64,000 nucleotides of DNA from DATKGL01 sp035510455 (GTDB lineage: Bacteria > Patescibacteriota > Saccharimonadia > Saccharimonadales > UBA4665). This document shows positions 14,325 to 22,796 of this stretch, in pieces (position 1 is the first letter of the stretch; every line of letters begins with the position of its first letter). The DNA lies in contig DATKHB010000003.1 in assembly GCA_035510455.1 (NCBI GenBank), positions 1 to 64,000 on the forward strand, in the 5' to 3' direction. A program made the position numbers and the translations under genes. Under the pieces are notes generated by a model. That model was not told the origin of the DNA and searched no databases. It saw only the letters and a program-made list of their open reading frames with translations.

Positions 14325-15152
14325 TTACCCCGCATTAAAGAGCTTATTAATAAGACTTTCCCAATTATTTGAGCTAACACCACTCTTTATCGCTGCCAGG
14401 CGTGCTTCCTCAATAAAAGGAGCGGAGTTGTTTAACAATCTTGCTCGCTGAACGTATAAAGCTAGTTGCAGTATTAGTCCGTGAGCTTCAAGCGATGTCG
14501 TGTCTTCTCCTAGTCCAAGAAGGTAATCAAGCATTTCCTTTTTTAAATCGTTGAGTTGGCGTTTTGTCTCTTCCGTTTCAAGGGTATTCTTCAAAGCTTC
14601 GTCTGCCAAAATATCAGTATCATCATCCGTCAGAGGATCACCAGGAAACTTTTTAGCAATTAATTCTCTCCAAATCGAATCCTCGCCGTCTACTATAGAA
14701 CGAGCCTGAAGTCTTTTCTTCAGGTCAGTTTGTTGTTCATGGGTCAACTTGCCTTCACCAGATTCTATCATTGCTAACGTTAGAGCTAATATTTCTAATC
14801 TACTTCTCTGGTCATATATAGATGCTATAGATCTAACATGAGCAGATCTGAGTGCTGTCATTTCCTCATACATTTTACTTATCAGCGTCTCAGTTTCTTC
14901 TTTAGTCAATTCTCTACCAAGTCGTGTCTCTTGACCATCTATTGCCACGATAACTAAACCCTCTCTGGTTTCAGGAGAAGCTAGATAGTCCGGTAAAGCA
15001 GGTATATCAAAAGAAAGTCCCCGGCTTAGCAAAAATCCTTCAAAATCAGTTCTTATCTCATCAACTCTTTGAGCTGCCGATTCGGCTGCTTGTCCTTCTG
15101 CAAGAAAATCTTCCAGGCTCGCATCATCAAAATGTTCATCACTCTCTGCCAT
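14325..15152 (-). CDS. Hypothetical acidic helical protein (cassette 12)
   Basis: A 275-residue acidic, mostly helical soluble protein with no recognised domain. The N-terminus is very acidic (MAESDEHFDDASLEDFLAEG), and coiled-coil-like heptads appear near residues 80-110 and 185-215. It lies reversed as the last cassette before the core chromosome. No neighbour suggests a role. A promoter is expected between its start and 15290, an A/T-rich stretch. Confidence 0.6.
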   Translation of the reverse strand: MAESDEHFDDASLEDFLAEGQAAESAAQRVDEIRTDFEGFLLSRGLSFDIPALPDYLASPETREGLVIVAIDGQETRLGRELTKEETETLISKMYEEMTALRSAHVRSIASIYDQRSRLEILALTLAMIESGEGKLTHEQQTDLKKRLQARSIVDGEDSIWRELIAKKFPGDPLTDDDTDILADEALKNTLETEETKRQLNDLKKEMLDYLLGLGEDTTSLEAHGLILQLALYVQRARLLNNSAPFIEEARLAAIKSGVSSNNWESLINKLFNAG

Positions 15153-15210
15153 AACAAAATTTATAACATTTTATAGGTCATAAATCAAATATGTAATTGA
15201 CCCTTAAGTC

Positions 15211-15236
15211 TGGCAGATATAAGTATTACTGTGAAA
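15211..15236 (+). repeat. Cassette repeat R12, degenerate
   Basis: TGGCAGATATAAGTATTACT followed by GTGAAA keeps the GATATAA-x(3)-ATCACTGTG spacing of R6-R11 but has lost the GGCCCTCCAA box. It probably marks the old right edge of the array next to the core genes. Confidence 0.4.
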
Positions 15237-15291
15237 ATTCGAAAATAAATAAAAATGTCGGTTCCTAGACGTGTTATAATTTAACCTGTAA

Positions 15292-15546
15292 ATGAATACA
15301 GCATCGGGAGTTTTGTTAATAGTAGTTTCGTCGGTTTTAAGTGTCTTTTTGATTGTCGGGATAATTGTCCTGGTTAAGGTTATCCAGCTGATCAATAGTT
15401 TGAAGCGCATTAGCCAAAAGGCCGAAAAAGTTATAGATTCTGCCGAGGCGGTCAGCAATATATTTAGAAAATCAGCAGGGCCACTAGCTATTGGCCGATT
15501 TTTAAACAATATAATGGATGCTGTAGCTAAGCACAAAAAGGGTTAG
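15292..15546 (+). CDS. Small membrane protein, DUF948-like
   Basis: An 84-residue protein with one N-terminal membrane helix (about residues 5-30) followed by an amphipathic helix (INSLKRISQKAEKVIDSAEA). The layout resembles DUF948/YtxG proteins that pair with YtxH. The next gene, 7 nt downstream, is YtxH-like, which supports this. In Bacillus such pairs belong to the general stress response and sit at the membrane; the role here is inferred. TATAAT (15275-15280) lies 11 nt before the ATG, so the leader is very short. Confidence 0.65.
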   Translation: MNTASGVLLIVVSSVLSVFLIVGIIVLVKVIQLINSLKRISQKAEKVIDSAEAVSNIFRKSAGPLAIGRFLNNIMDAVAKHKKG

Positions 15547-15553
15547 TAAAGAT

Positions 15554-15961
15554 ATGGCTAAAATTGTCAAGAAAGTCGCTTTCGGTACTTTAATCGGTGC
15601 AGCCGTTGGCTATGTGGCGGGAGTTTTAACTGCGCCAAAGAGCGGCAAGGAAACACGTAAAGATATTAAGGATACCGCTAGCAATAGTATCTTAGTAGCC
15701 GAGAAGCGGCTTAAAAAAATACATACCCAGTTAAACGAATCGATAGATAAAGCCAAAAAGTTTACCGCATCAGTAACTGGCAAGACAAAAGGCAACATCG
15801 AAGATGCTATTAATAAAGCCCAAGAATCTAAAGAAAAAGTCCGATTAATGCTCAGCGCCATCCATGAAGGCGATGCCGAAGATAAAGATTTGAAAATCGC
15901 TATAGGTCAGAGTACGAAAGCATTAGATCACCTAAAAAAGTTTTTTAAAAAAGCATCTTAG
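15554..15961 (+). CDS. YtxH-like membrane protein
   Basis: A 135-residue protein. The N-terminal glycine-rich helix FGTLIGAAVGYVAGVLTAPK followed by SGKETRKDI is the YtxH domain signature. The remaining 100 residues are a long lysine-rich amphipathic helix, probably a coiled coil, with the end LDHLKKFFKKA. It is likely anchored in the cytoplasmic membrane and is co-transcribed with the DUF948-like gene. YtxH proteins are linked to stress tolerance; the mechanism is not known. Confidence 0.8.
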   Translation: MAKIVKKVAFGTLIGAAVGYVAGVLTAPKSGKETRKDIKDTASNSILVAEKRLKKIHTQLNESIDKAKKFTASVTGKTKGNIEDAINKAQESKEKVRLMLSAIHEGDAEDKDLKIAIGQSTKALDHLKKFFKKAS

Positions 15962-16021
15962 AAAAATAGATTTTATTGGTGGATCATGGCAGTAATCATT
16001 TATTCATGCTTGGTAATTGTT

Positions 16022-16027
16022 TATAAT
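16022..16027 (+). promoter_or_regulatory. Putative -10 of dnaE
   Basis: TATAAT lies 21 nt before the dnaE ATG. GAGCGGAG directly before the start acts as a ribosome-binding site, so unlike many neighbours dnaE has a short leader. No good -35 is seen. Confidence 0.4.
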
Positions 16028-16048
16028 AACTAAAAGCGAGCGGAGTTT

Positions 16049-19000
16049 ATGGCTACAACAAAAAAATTATTATCGTCAAAAGATTACGTACATCTTCATA
16101 ATCACACCCAGTACAGCGTACTAGACGGTTTAACTAAAATCCCGGAATTAATCGACAGGGTTGAATCGACCGGCATGGAGGCTGTAGCAGTAACCGACCA
16201 TGGTACCTTGTCGGGAGCCATTGAGTTCTATAACGAAGCAAATAAAAAAGGCATCAAGCCTATTATCGGTATTGAGACGTACGTCGCTGCCAGGAAGCAT
16301 ACCGATAAAGAACCCCTAAAAGACAAACAAAACTATCACTTGATTATTCTGGCCATGAACAACGCCGGCTATAAAAATTTGATGCGTCTGTCAACGATAG
16401 CAAATCTGCAGGGGATGTACTATAAGCCTCGAATCGATCACGATCTTTTAGAAAAATATAACGAGGGGCTGATTGTCCTTAGCGGGTGTATCGGCGGCGA
16501 GCTTGGCGAGCACCTTCGACAGGGTCAGTATAAACAAGCTAAGGATGTAGCCAAATGGTACAAATCGGTTTTCGGCGATAGATATTACCTGGAGGTTCAA
16601 GACCACGGGCACAAGGATCATCCAACAAAATGGGACGAGCAAATCGCCGTGACCAAAGATACGCTAAAAATAGGCAAAGAACTCGGGATAGAAGCGGTAG
16701 TTACCTGTGACGCTCACTACATAAAATCCGAGGATCAGGAAGCGCACGAAATATTATTATGCGTTCAAACGGCGTCATTTCTAAATGATAAAACTAGGAT
16801 GAGTCTATCGGAATTTGAACTACACGTTACCGACCCTAAAGAAGTCATTAAGCGCTGGGGAGCAACTAACCCAGAACTCATAGCTAACACTAAAGTAATA
16901 GCTGATCGTTGCAATGTAACTATCGATCTCGGTAAATTTTTAATACCTAGTTTTAAGGTCCCTAAAGGCGAAACCGAGCAATCTTATTTAGAGAAACTAG
17001 TTTATCAAGGATTGGCTCGCCGTTACGGAGATGTTTCAGAAAGCGCAAGCCTTAAGCTGTCAATAGCTGATGTTAAGAAAAGTTTATCTAAAGAGATTAT
17101 AGACCGTACTATTTATGAGCTAGGTGTAGTCAATCAGATGGGTTTTAACGGTTACTTTTTGATCATCGCCGACTTCATAAACTGGGGGAAGAACCAGGGG
17201 ATTGTGTTTGGCCCGGGCAGAGGTTCGGCCGCGGGGTCGATAATTTCTTACTCCTTAAGGATAACTGAGCCCGATCCCCTGACATATGACTTACTTTTCG
17301 AAAGGTTCCTAAATCCAGACAGAATTTCGATGCCGGATATCGATATCGATATCCAAGACAGTAGACGCGACGAAGTCATAAATTACTGTGTTGAAAAATA
17401 CGGCGAGGAAAGAGTAGTTAACATTGTAACCTTTGGCCGGATGGCTGCCCGAAATGCCGTAAGGGATGTTGCCCGCGTACTTGAAGTGCCGTACGCCGAT
17501 GCCGATCGTTTAGCAAAAATGATACCGCCCCCTTGGCAGGGCAGGCACACGCCGCTCAAACAATCTCTAAAGGACAACCATGACCTTAAGGAAGAATATC
17601 GAACCAACGAGACATCAAGAAAAATTTTCGATCTTGCGTCTCAACTCGACGGCACTATTAGATCTCACGGTGTTCACGCGGCTGGTATAGTTATAGCTCC
17701 CGATGACGTTGTTGAATTTGCTCCGCTGGAAATGGCTCAAAAAGGCGTAGTGGCCACTCAGTATTCAATGGGTCCTATCGAGGAGCTGGGTCTGCTTAAA
17801 ATAGACTTTCTTGGTCTGTCTACGTTGACGATCATCAAAAATACACTGAGAATTATTAAAGCTGTGCTAAATGAAGACATCGACATTAGCAAAATACCCC
17901 TAGATGATAAGAAAACCTTTCAATTGCTCTCGGAAGCTAATACTACGGGTGTCTTTCAGCTGGAATCTTCGGGCATGAAACACTATTTGCATCAGTTAAA
18001 ACCCACTGTCTTTGAAGACATTGTGGCAATGGTGGCGCTCTATCGCCCTGGCCCTATGCAATTTATCGATGATTTCATTGCTCGGAAACACGGTCTTAAA
18101 GAAACGAAGTATTTTCATGAAAAAATGGAAAATGCCCTGAAAAATACCTACGGTGTCTTATTGTATCAGGAACAGGTCATGCAGATCGCCAAAGATCTTT
18201 GCGGTTTCACTGGCGGTCAAGCCGATACGCTGCGTAAGGGGGTTGCCAAGAAAAAACCAGAAGTTCTTGAAGCTCTTAAAAAGGATTTCATAGAAGGCGC
18301 TCGTAAAACTTCGGATATTGATCTGAAAAAAATCGAAGAATTTTGGCGCCAACTTGAGGCCTTTGCCGCTTATTGTTTCCCCAAATCCCACGCCGCCAGT
18401 TATGCTCACATTGCTTATTGGACGGCGTATCTCAAAGCTAATTATCCGGCCCCATTTATGGCAGCAGTCATGACCAGCGATTTTGATAATACCGACAGAC
18501 TGGCTATTGAGATCACAGAATGTAAAAAAATGGGAATCGATGTACTTGGACCGGACATCAATGAATCCTTTGTAGAGTTTGCTATTGTACCGGGCCCGGT
18601 CTCGGCAATCAGGTTCTCTATGAATGCTACCAAAAATGTTGGGACAGCCGCCGTTGAGGAAATTATCCGCGCCCGTAAAGCTAACGGACCCTTTAAGAGC
18701 ATTGAGAATTTCCTGGCTACGGTAAATGTGCGGGTCGTGAATCATAAGGCGCTGGAAAGCTTGATAAAAGCTGGTGCTTTTGACAGATTTTCTGATCGGT
18801 CAACTCTGCTGCATAACCTAGATAATCTTCTATCGTTTGCCAATCGAATCCAACAACAGTATTTAAGCGGTCAGACCGATCTGTTTGGCAACCTTCAGGA
18901 GGCTAGTAACACCAATGTGAATCTCCATCTAGAGAAGCCAGCTAAGATTTTTAGCGTTAAGGACGAGCTTAATTGGGAACGAGAACTATTAGGCCTATAC

Positions 19001-19672
19001 CTCAGTCAGCATCCCTTGTCGGCTTACCAAAGTTTTCTAGAGGATAACTGCAAAACCTTTACGGAACTATCTTCTGAGCCCGATGATAAAAAAGTCAAAG
19101 TCGGCGGAGCGGTGAACGAGGTTCGTGAGATTTCAACCAAGAAGGGTCAGAAAATGGCTTTTGTAAAGCTGGAAGATCAATCAGGCGAAGTAGAACTAGT
19201 TGTCTTCCCGGGAGTTTATCAGACAACAGTTGACGTCTGGAAGCGAGATTTGGTGCTTCTTGTCCAGGGTAAAGTCTCCCGCCGCGGCCGTAATCAGGAC
19301 TCTTCAGATGAACTGAAGATAATTGTCGACCAGGCCCGTGAAATTACCTCTGAAGAGGTCGAAAAGCACCAATCAAAAGTTACTAAGCAGAAAGCCGAAC
19401 CTAAAATCCCGAAAGTAGCCGTCGCTAAAGTCAGCAGTCTGACTAGTAGCGAACGCGTCTATATCCGAGTTCCCGATAGCAATGACCATCAATTACTAAT
19501 GGCGCTTAAGGGCACGCTAGATGCCTCTAGCGGGGACACCGAAGTAGTGTTGGTCCTAGGCGGCGAAGATCATAGACAAGCGATTAAACTACCCTCAAGG
19601 ATAGAAAATCATGAAGATGTATTATCGAAACTGATGGCCGCTGTAGGCAAGGATAACGTAAAGGTTCAGTAA
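16049..19672 (+). CDS. dnaE: DNA polymerase III alpha subunit
   Basis: The replicative DNA polymerase subunit, 1207 residues, a normal length for DnaE. The N-terminal PHP domain starts HLHNHTQYSVLDGL (about residue 15). The polymerase active site includes GPGRGSAAGS (about 390) and the Asp triad PDIDIDI (about 428). The finger region follows, then a helix-hairpin-helix and beta-clamp-binding region (candidate QTDLFG at about 948). A C-terminal OB fold begins at VKVGGAVNE (about 1016). The last 100 residues are weaker and lysine-rich. It extends DNA at the fork in the cytoplasm. It stands alone, with a convergent gene 6 nt after its stop. Confidence 0.97.
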   Translation: MATTKKLLSSKDYVHLHNHTQYSVLDGLTKIPELIDRVESTGMEAVAVTDHGTLSGAIEFYNEANKKGIKPIIGIETYVAARKHTDKEPLKDKQNYHLIILAMNNAGYKNLMRLSTIANLQGMYYKPRIDHDLLEKYNEGLIVLSGCIGGELGEHLRQGQYKQAKDVAKWYKSVFGDRYYLEVQDHGHKDHPTKWDEQIAVTKDTLKIGKELGIEAVVTCDAHYIKSEDQEAHEILLCVQTASFLNDKTRMSLSEFELHVTDPKEVIKRWGATNPELIANTKVIADRCNVTIDLGKFLIPSFKVPKGETEQSYLEKLVYQGLARRYGDVSESASLKLSIADVKKSLSKEIIDRTIYELGVVNQMGFNGYFLIIADFINWGKNQGIVFGPGRGSAAGSIISYSLRITEPDPLTYDLLFERFLNPDRISMPDIDIDIQDSRRDEVINYCVEKYGEERVVNIVTFGRMAARNAVRDVARVLEVPYADADRLAKMIPPPWQGRHTPLKQSLKDNHDLKEEYRTNETSRKIFDLASQLDGTIRSHGVHAAGIVIAPDDVVEFAPLEMAQKGVVATQYSMGPIEELGLLKIDFLGLSTLTIIKNTLRIIKAVLNEDIDISKIPLDDKKTFQLLSEANTTGVFQLESSGMKHYLHQLKPTVFEDIVAMVALYRPGPMQFIDDFIARKHGLKETKYFHEKMENALKNTYGVLLYQEQVMQIAKDLCGFTGGQADTLRKGVAKKKPEVLEALKKDFIEGARKTSDIDLKKIEEFWRQLEAFAAYCFPKSHAASYAHIAYWTAYLKANYPAPFMAAVMTSDFDNTDRLAIEITECKKMGIDVLGPDINESFVEFAIVPGPVSAIRFSMNATKNVGTAAVEEIIRARKANGPFKSIENFLATVNVRVVNHKALESLIKAGAFDRFSDRSTLLHNLDNLLSFANRIQQQYLSGQTDLFGNLQEASNTNVNLHLEKPAKIFSVKDELNWERELLGLYLSQHPLSAYQSFLEDNCKTFTELSSEPDDKKVKVGGAVNEVREISTKKGQKMAFVKLEDQSGEVELVVFPGVYQTTVDVWKRDLVLLVQGKVSRRGRNQDSSDELKIIVDQAREITSEEVEKHQSKVTKQKAEPKIPKVAVAKVSSLTSSERVYIRVPDSNDHQLLMALKGTLDASSGDTEVVLVLGGEDHRQAIKLPSRIENHEDVLSKLMAAVGKDNVKVQ

Positions 19673-19678
19673 TCTAAA

Positions 19679-20584
19679 CTACTGGATCCCGCCGATTGTG
19701 TGCCCTAGTAAAAAGCTTAACGTGCCGACGCTGACAATCATTACGTCTAACCACGGATTTTTTATAACGAACTGCTCACCTTTAACTAAGGCCTTATGCC
19801 AAATTAGACTGTGGCGGATTATGAATACAGCCAAAGAACCAAATACTAATAACGGTAAAACGATAACGAAAATATAACTGTATTGCTTAAAGAAGACTTG
19901 AGCAAATACTACGCTATGAGACGGTGCCTTGAGCGATGTCAGCTGTATGTTTTGCGATTGATCAGTAATCGGAACTGCTTCTGTGAGTTTCGGCTGTCCA
20001 TATAAGGCGACAACAATTATTGACGGGCCTTGGTTGTTAAAGTTCTGGCTCAAGGCAATTCCGAATCCAGCGTTTTGATAACTTGGGTTTAGCAGGCCCG
20101 ATCGGTAGCTTTGGTTGCTATCCCAGGCTGTGACTAAAGACTGGCTAGTAGTTAAACCGTATGAAAGATTTTCTCCAATGCTCTGGTAGTCGTAGCCAGC
20201 TTGCCTAACCGAAGATGCCAAAGATTCGTTGTCTAAGCTGGTTGATGACCAGTTGGAGCTAACGCTTATCTGGTTTGCTTCAAGTTGAGCAGCTGATGAG
20301 AGTGAATCGTTGGCTGACAGGACGTTTAGGTTATCTTTAGACCTTAAATTATTTATATTGTTAAGAAGAGAAGATGAACTAAGAGCAGCGCTATCTAATG
20401 ACAATTTAGCAGATTGGCGTGACCAGTTGTTGTTCAGCAGTAGCCCGCAAGAAAATATTAAAAATATCGGTAGATAGGGCCAGTATGTCTTCATAAACGG
20501 CTTGGTCTGCTTACGATGTTGACCGTGACGTTTTTTATGACTGATGCTTGTATTGGGTCTTTTTGTTTTTGTTGCAAGAACCAT
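19679..20584 (-). CDS. Membrane-anchored CAP/SCP-domain protein
   Basis: A 301-residue protein. A basic cytosolic start (about 30 residues) and a membrane helix (about 33-48) precede an extracytoplasmic CAP domain (about 75-205), which reads LLNNINNLRSKDNLN, LSSAAQLEANQ, GENLSYG and NPSYQNAGFGIA. Two more helices follow (about 232-252 and 278-295). In the canonical CAP cavity two His are expected; the first (usually H-N/S-x-x-A-R) is not evident here, so metal binding is doubtful. CAP proteins act at the cell surface, sometimes in host contact. In an epibiont lineage a role in attachment is possible but unproven. Confidence 0.8.
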   Translation of the reverse strand: MVLATKTKRPNTSISHKKRHGQHRKQTKPFMKTYWPYLPIFLIFSCGLLLNNNWSRQSAKLSLDSAALSSSSLLNNINNLRSKDNLNVLSANDSLSSAAQLEANQISVSSNWSSTSLDNESLASSVRQAGYDYQSIGENLSYGLTTSQSLVTAWDSNQSYRSGLLNPSYQNAGFGIALSQNFNNQGPSIIVVALYGQPKLTEAVPITDQSQNIQLTSLKAPSHSVVFAQVFFKQYSYIFVIVLPLLVFGSLAVFIIRHSLIWHKALVKGEQFVIKNPWLDVMIVSVGTLSFLLGHTIGGIQ

Positions 20585-20631
20585 TTCTTGACCAACTTAT
20601 TATTTTCTATCGTTATATTACCATAAACGGC

Positions 20632-21129
20632 CTAAGTAGTGAAGACGTATGCGACTATAGCCGCCGCCTGAACGACATTCAGCGACTCTTTGGATCCTCT
20701 CATCGGTATCTCAACTATAGAATCAACGGCGTCAAGTATGTTTTTATCTAGCCCTTTAACTTCATTGCCGACAACCACGGCGACGGCGGTTGACCCTTTC
20801 AGCTGAGACTTGTTTAGTTCAATTGATCTTTGATCTTGCTCGAGGGCGACAATTAAGTACTGATTCTTTTTCAATTCTTTAATCAGCTCGAAAATATTCT
20901 CATGGTGCCGCCAATTCATCAACTTTTCAGCACCGAGCGCTGTCTTTTGGATCTGTCTGTCCAGTTTGTCCGTGATATGCGGCAACCGCTCATCATTAAT
21001 GACTCTGGGGTATGGGCTGTATCCCGTAAAAAACACGGTCTCTACACCCAAGCCCTCGGCGGTTCTTAGTAACGAACCAACGTTATGCGTGCTCCTTAAA
21101 TCGTGAGCTATAAGTATGACTTTTCTCAT
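20632..21129 (-). CDS. SpoU/TrmH-family RNA 2'-O-methyltransferase
   Basis: A 165-residue SPOUT methyltransferase that would transfer methyl from SAM to a ribose 2'-OH in tRNA or rRNA. Motif 1 is HDLRSTHNVGSLLRTAEG (about residues 9-26). Motif 2 is VVVGNEVKGL (about 118) and motif 3 is IPMRGSKESLNVVQAAAI (about 140), forming the deep SAM-binding knot. I place the start at 21129 because the conserved part begins there and a TATAGT box ends 7 nt upstream; a frame extending to 21165 would begin before that promoter. It is divergent from the gspE-like gene. Confidence 0.88.
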   Translation of the reverse strand: MRKVILIAHDLRSTHNVGSLLRTAEGLGVETVFFTGYSPYPRVINDERLPHITDKLDRQIQKTALGAEKLMNWRHHENIFELIKELKKNQYLIVALEQDQRSIELNKSQLKGSTAVAVVVGNEVKGLDKNILDAVDSIVEIPMRGSKESLNVVQAAAIVAYVFTT

Positions 21130-21136
21130 AGCTACT

Positions 21137-21184
21137 ACTATAAACAAAACTAAGCAGGCAAACATAATGCTCGTGGTTTATAAT
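21137..21184. promoter_or_regulatory. Divergent leaderless promoters
   Basis: On the minus strand TATAGT (21142-21137) lies 7 nt before the methyltransferase ATG at 21129. On the plus strand TATAAT (21179-21184) lies 7 nt before the ATPase ATG at 21192. Both imply transcription starting at the start codon. The 62-nt gap holds both promoters. Confidence 0.5.
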
Positions 21185-21191
21185 GTAGTCA

Positions 21192-22796
21192 ATGAGTCAA
21201 GATGCTAGAGCTGATGAAGAACAGTCTACCTTAAGGCGTGCACGTTTATTAGGGCTGGAATATGTGGATACCTCGCAGCCTGGGGAGAAGTCCATTTACC
21301 CGGAGGTGTTGAGTTTAGAAGAGTTGTACAGGCTGCGTTTGGTTCCTTTAGGGGTAGATAAAAGTAATATTGTTTTTGGTATTACCACTACAACTTCTCA
21401 GCAAACCATGAAAGATATTATGGAGCGTTTTACAGATCAAAGAGTATCTTTCGCCATCATTTCGGACTCCGGCTACCGTGATTATATGCTACTTTACGAT
21501 CCGCCTAAAAAAGTTACCTATGAAGACATCAATATCGGAGCAAATACGGTGACCGATACGCTACTACAAACAGTATCGACAACTCTAAATCAAGTCCGCG
21601 CCGATGATGTTTTGGCCTATCTAGTTAAGCAGGCTTATCAGCTCAAAGCATCGGATATCCATCTGGAAAATCAAAAAGATTCGGTCAGGATTAGGTTCCG
21701 AGTAGACGGTGTTTTACATTTAATCGCAAACCTTAAAAAAGAAAAATTCCATCAAGTATTATCTTCGATAGCCGTGGCTGCCAATATATCAACCGATTCG
21801 CCTGATGCCCAAAGCGGTCACATAAATAGAGTTTACAAAATGGCCACCGGGGAAGAAGTCACCATAAATCTAAGGGTCGAAACCGTCCCGGCAGCCTTTG
21901 GCCAGGATGTGGTCATGCGTCTATTTAATATCCAGTTAGAATTATTAAAGCTTGATAACCTAGGCCTCTCCGAGTCCGAGAGAAAGGTCGTCGATGGTAT
22001 CATCTCTCATCCGACTGGTATGGTACTAGTTGTTGGGCCGACCGGTTCGGGCAAAACTACCACCCTGTATTCTCTAATAAACACTTTGCGATCAGATGAA
22101 CGCAAGATCATTACGCTCGAAGACCCAATAGAATATTATCTCGAGGGGATCGTGCAAATACCGGTAAATGGGGATCAAAGCACATCCGGCTTCGCTGAAA
22201 AACTAAGAGCGGTACTTAGATTGGACCCAGACATTCTAATGGTCGGCGAGATACGTGATCAAGATACCGCAAGGGCCGCTTTGCAGGCCGCCCTGACCGG
22301 GCATTTGGTTCTTAGTACTTTCCATGGTTCAAGCGCCTCTGCCGCTCTGACGCGCATGCTCGACTTTGTTGGCGTTAACCCGCTATTTGCTTCGTCTATT
22401 CATTTGATTATGGCTCAGCGGCTGGTACGACGTCTTGATGACGAGACCAAGCAGCCGTACAAGATTGATGACGGGCTACGTCAACAGCTGCAGACGGTTG
22501 TTAATTCTTTACCGGCTGGTGTAGACAGGCCGGATCTAAACGACGCGACACTTTACAAAGCTGGCTCGTCTGACAAGAATCCGTTTGGGTTTTCTGGTCA
22601 GCTAGCCATACGCGAGCAGCTTCAGATGACTGAAGGAGTTCAGCAAATTCTAAGGTTACCGCCTAACGAGGTGACCACCAGAATGATTGAAGACAGGGCT
22701 ATATCAGACGGCATGGTTACGATGCTTCAAGACGGTGTTTTGAAGGCCTTAAGCGGTGTGACTACTCTGGAAGAGATCTATCGGGTTATTATCTAG
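21192..22796 (+). CDS. GspE/PilB-type secretion or pilus assembly ATPase
   Basis: A 534-residue hexameric motor ATPase of type IV pilus or type II secretion systems, acting at the inner face of the membrane. An N-terminal MshEN-like domain (about 1-110) is followed by the ATPase core: Walker A GPTGSGKTTT (about 280), Asp box ITLEDPIEYYL (about 302), Walker B DPDILMVGEIRDQD (about 345) and His box (about 378). The tetracysteine zinc site common in GspE/PilB is absent. Pilin and platform genes are not adjacent, but a prepilin-like protein is at 44217-45794. The 3' end overlaps the convergent malic enzyme gene by 4 nt. Confidence 0.92.
   Translation: MSQDARADEEQSTLRRARLLGLEYVDTSQPGEKSIYPEVLSLEELYRLRLVPLGVDKSNIVFGITTTTSQQTMKDIMERFTDQRVSFAIISDSGYRDYMLLYDPPKKVTYEDINIGANTVTDTLLQTVSTTLNQVRADDVLAYLVKQAYQLKASDIHLENQKDSVRIRFRVDGVLHLIANLKKEKFHQVLSSIAVAANISTDSPDAQSGHINRVYKMATGEEVTINLRVETVPAAFGQDVVMRLFNIQLELLKLDNLGLSESERKVVDGIISHPTGMVLVVGPTGSGKTTTLYSLINTLRSDERKIITLEDPIEYYLEGIVQIPVNGDQSTSGFAEKLRAVLRLDPDILMVGEIRDQDTARAALQAALTGHLVLSTFHGSSASAALTRMLDFVGVNPLFASSIHLIMAQRLVRRLDDETKQPYKIDDGLRQQLQTVVNSLPAGVDRPDLNDATLYKAGSSDKNPFGFSGQLAIREQLQMTEGVQQILRLPPNEVTTRMIEDRAISDGMVTMLQDGVLKALSGVTTLEEIYRVII

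Larger units (their letters stand above)
6546..15236 (+). mobile_element. Tandem gene-cassette array (integron-like)
   Basis: About twelve short units, each with one or two genes, are separated by twelve recurring intergenic repeats all in the same orientation. Ten end in recognisable variants of GGCCCTCCAA, one (12621-12630) is diverged and one (15211) is a relic. Genes lie in both orientations and have unrelated functions, including a toxin-antitoxin pair. The unit size, one repeat per cassette and mixed cargo match an integron cassette array. No integron integrase is present, and the canonical GTTRRRY core is not obvious. The system may be a diverged integron or a different recombination system. 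Each repeat is listed separately. Confidence 0.6.

Noticed and set aside
18158..18745. A 195-residue minus-strand frame inside dnaE
   Set aside because: It is fully inside an intact dnaE with all polymerase motifs; a shadow frame.
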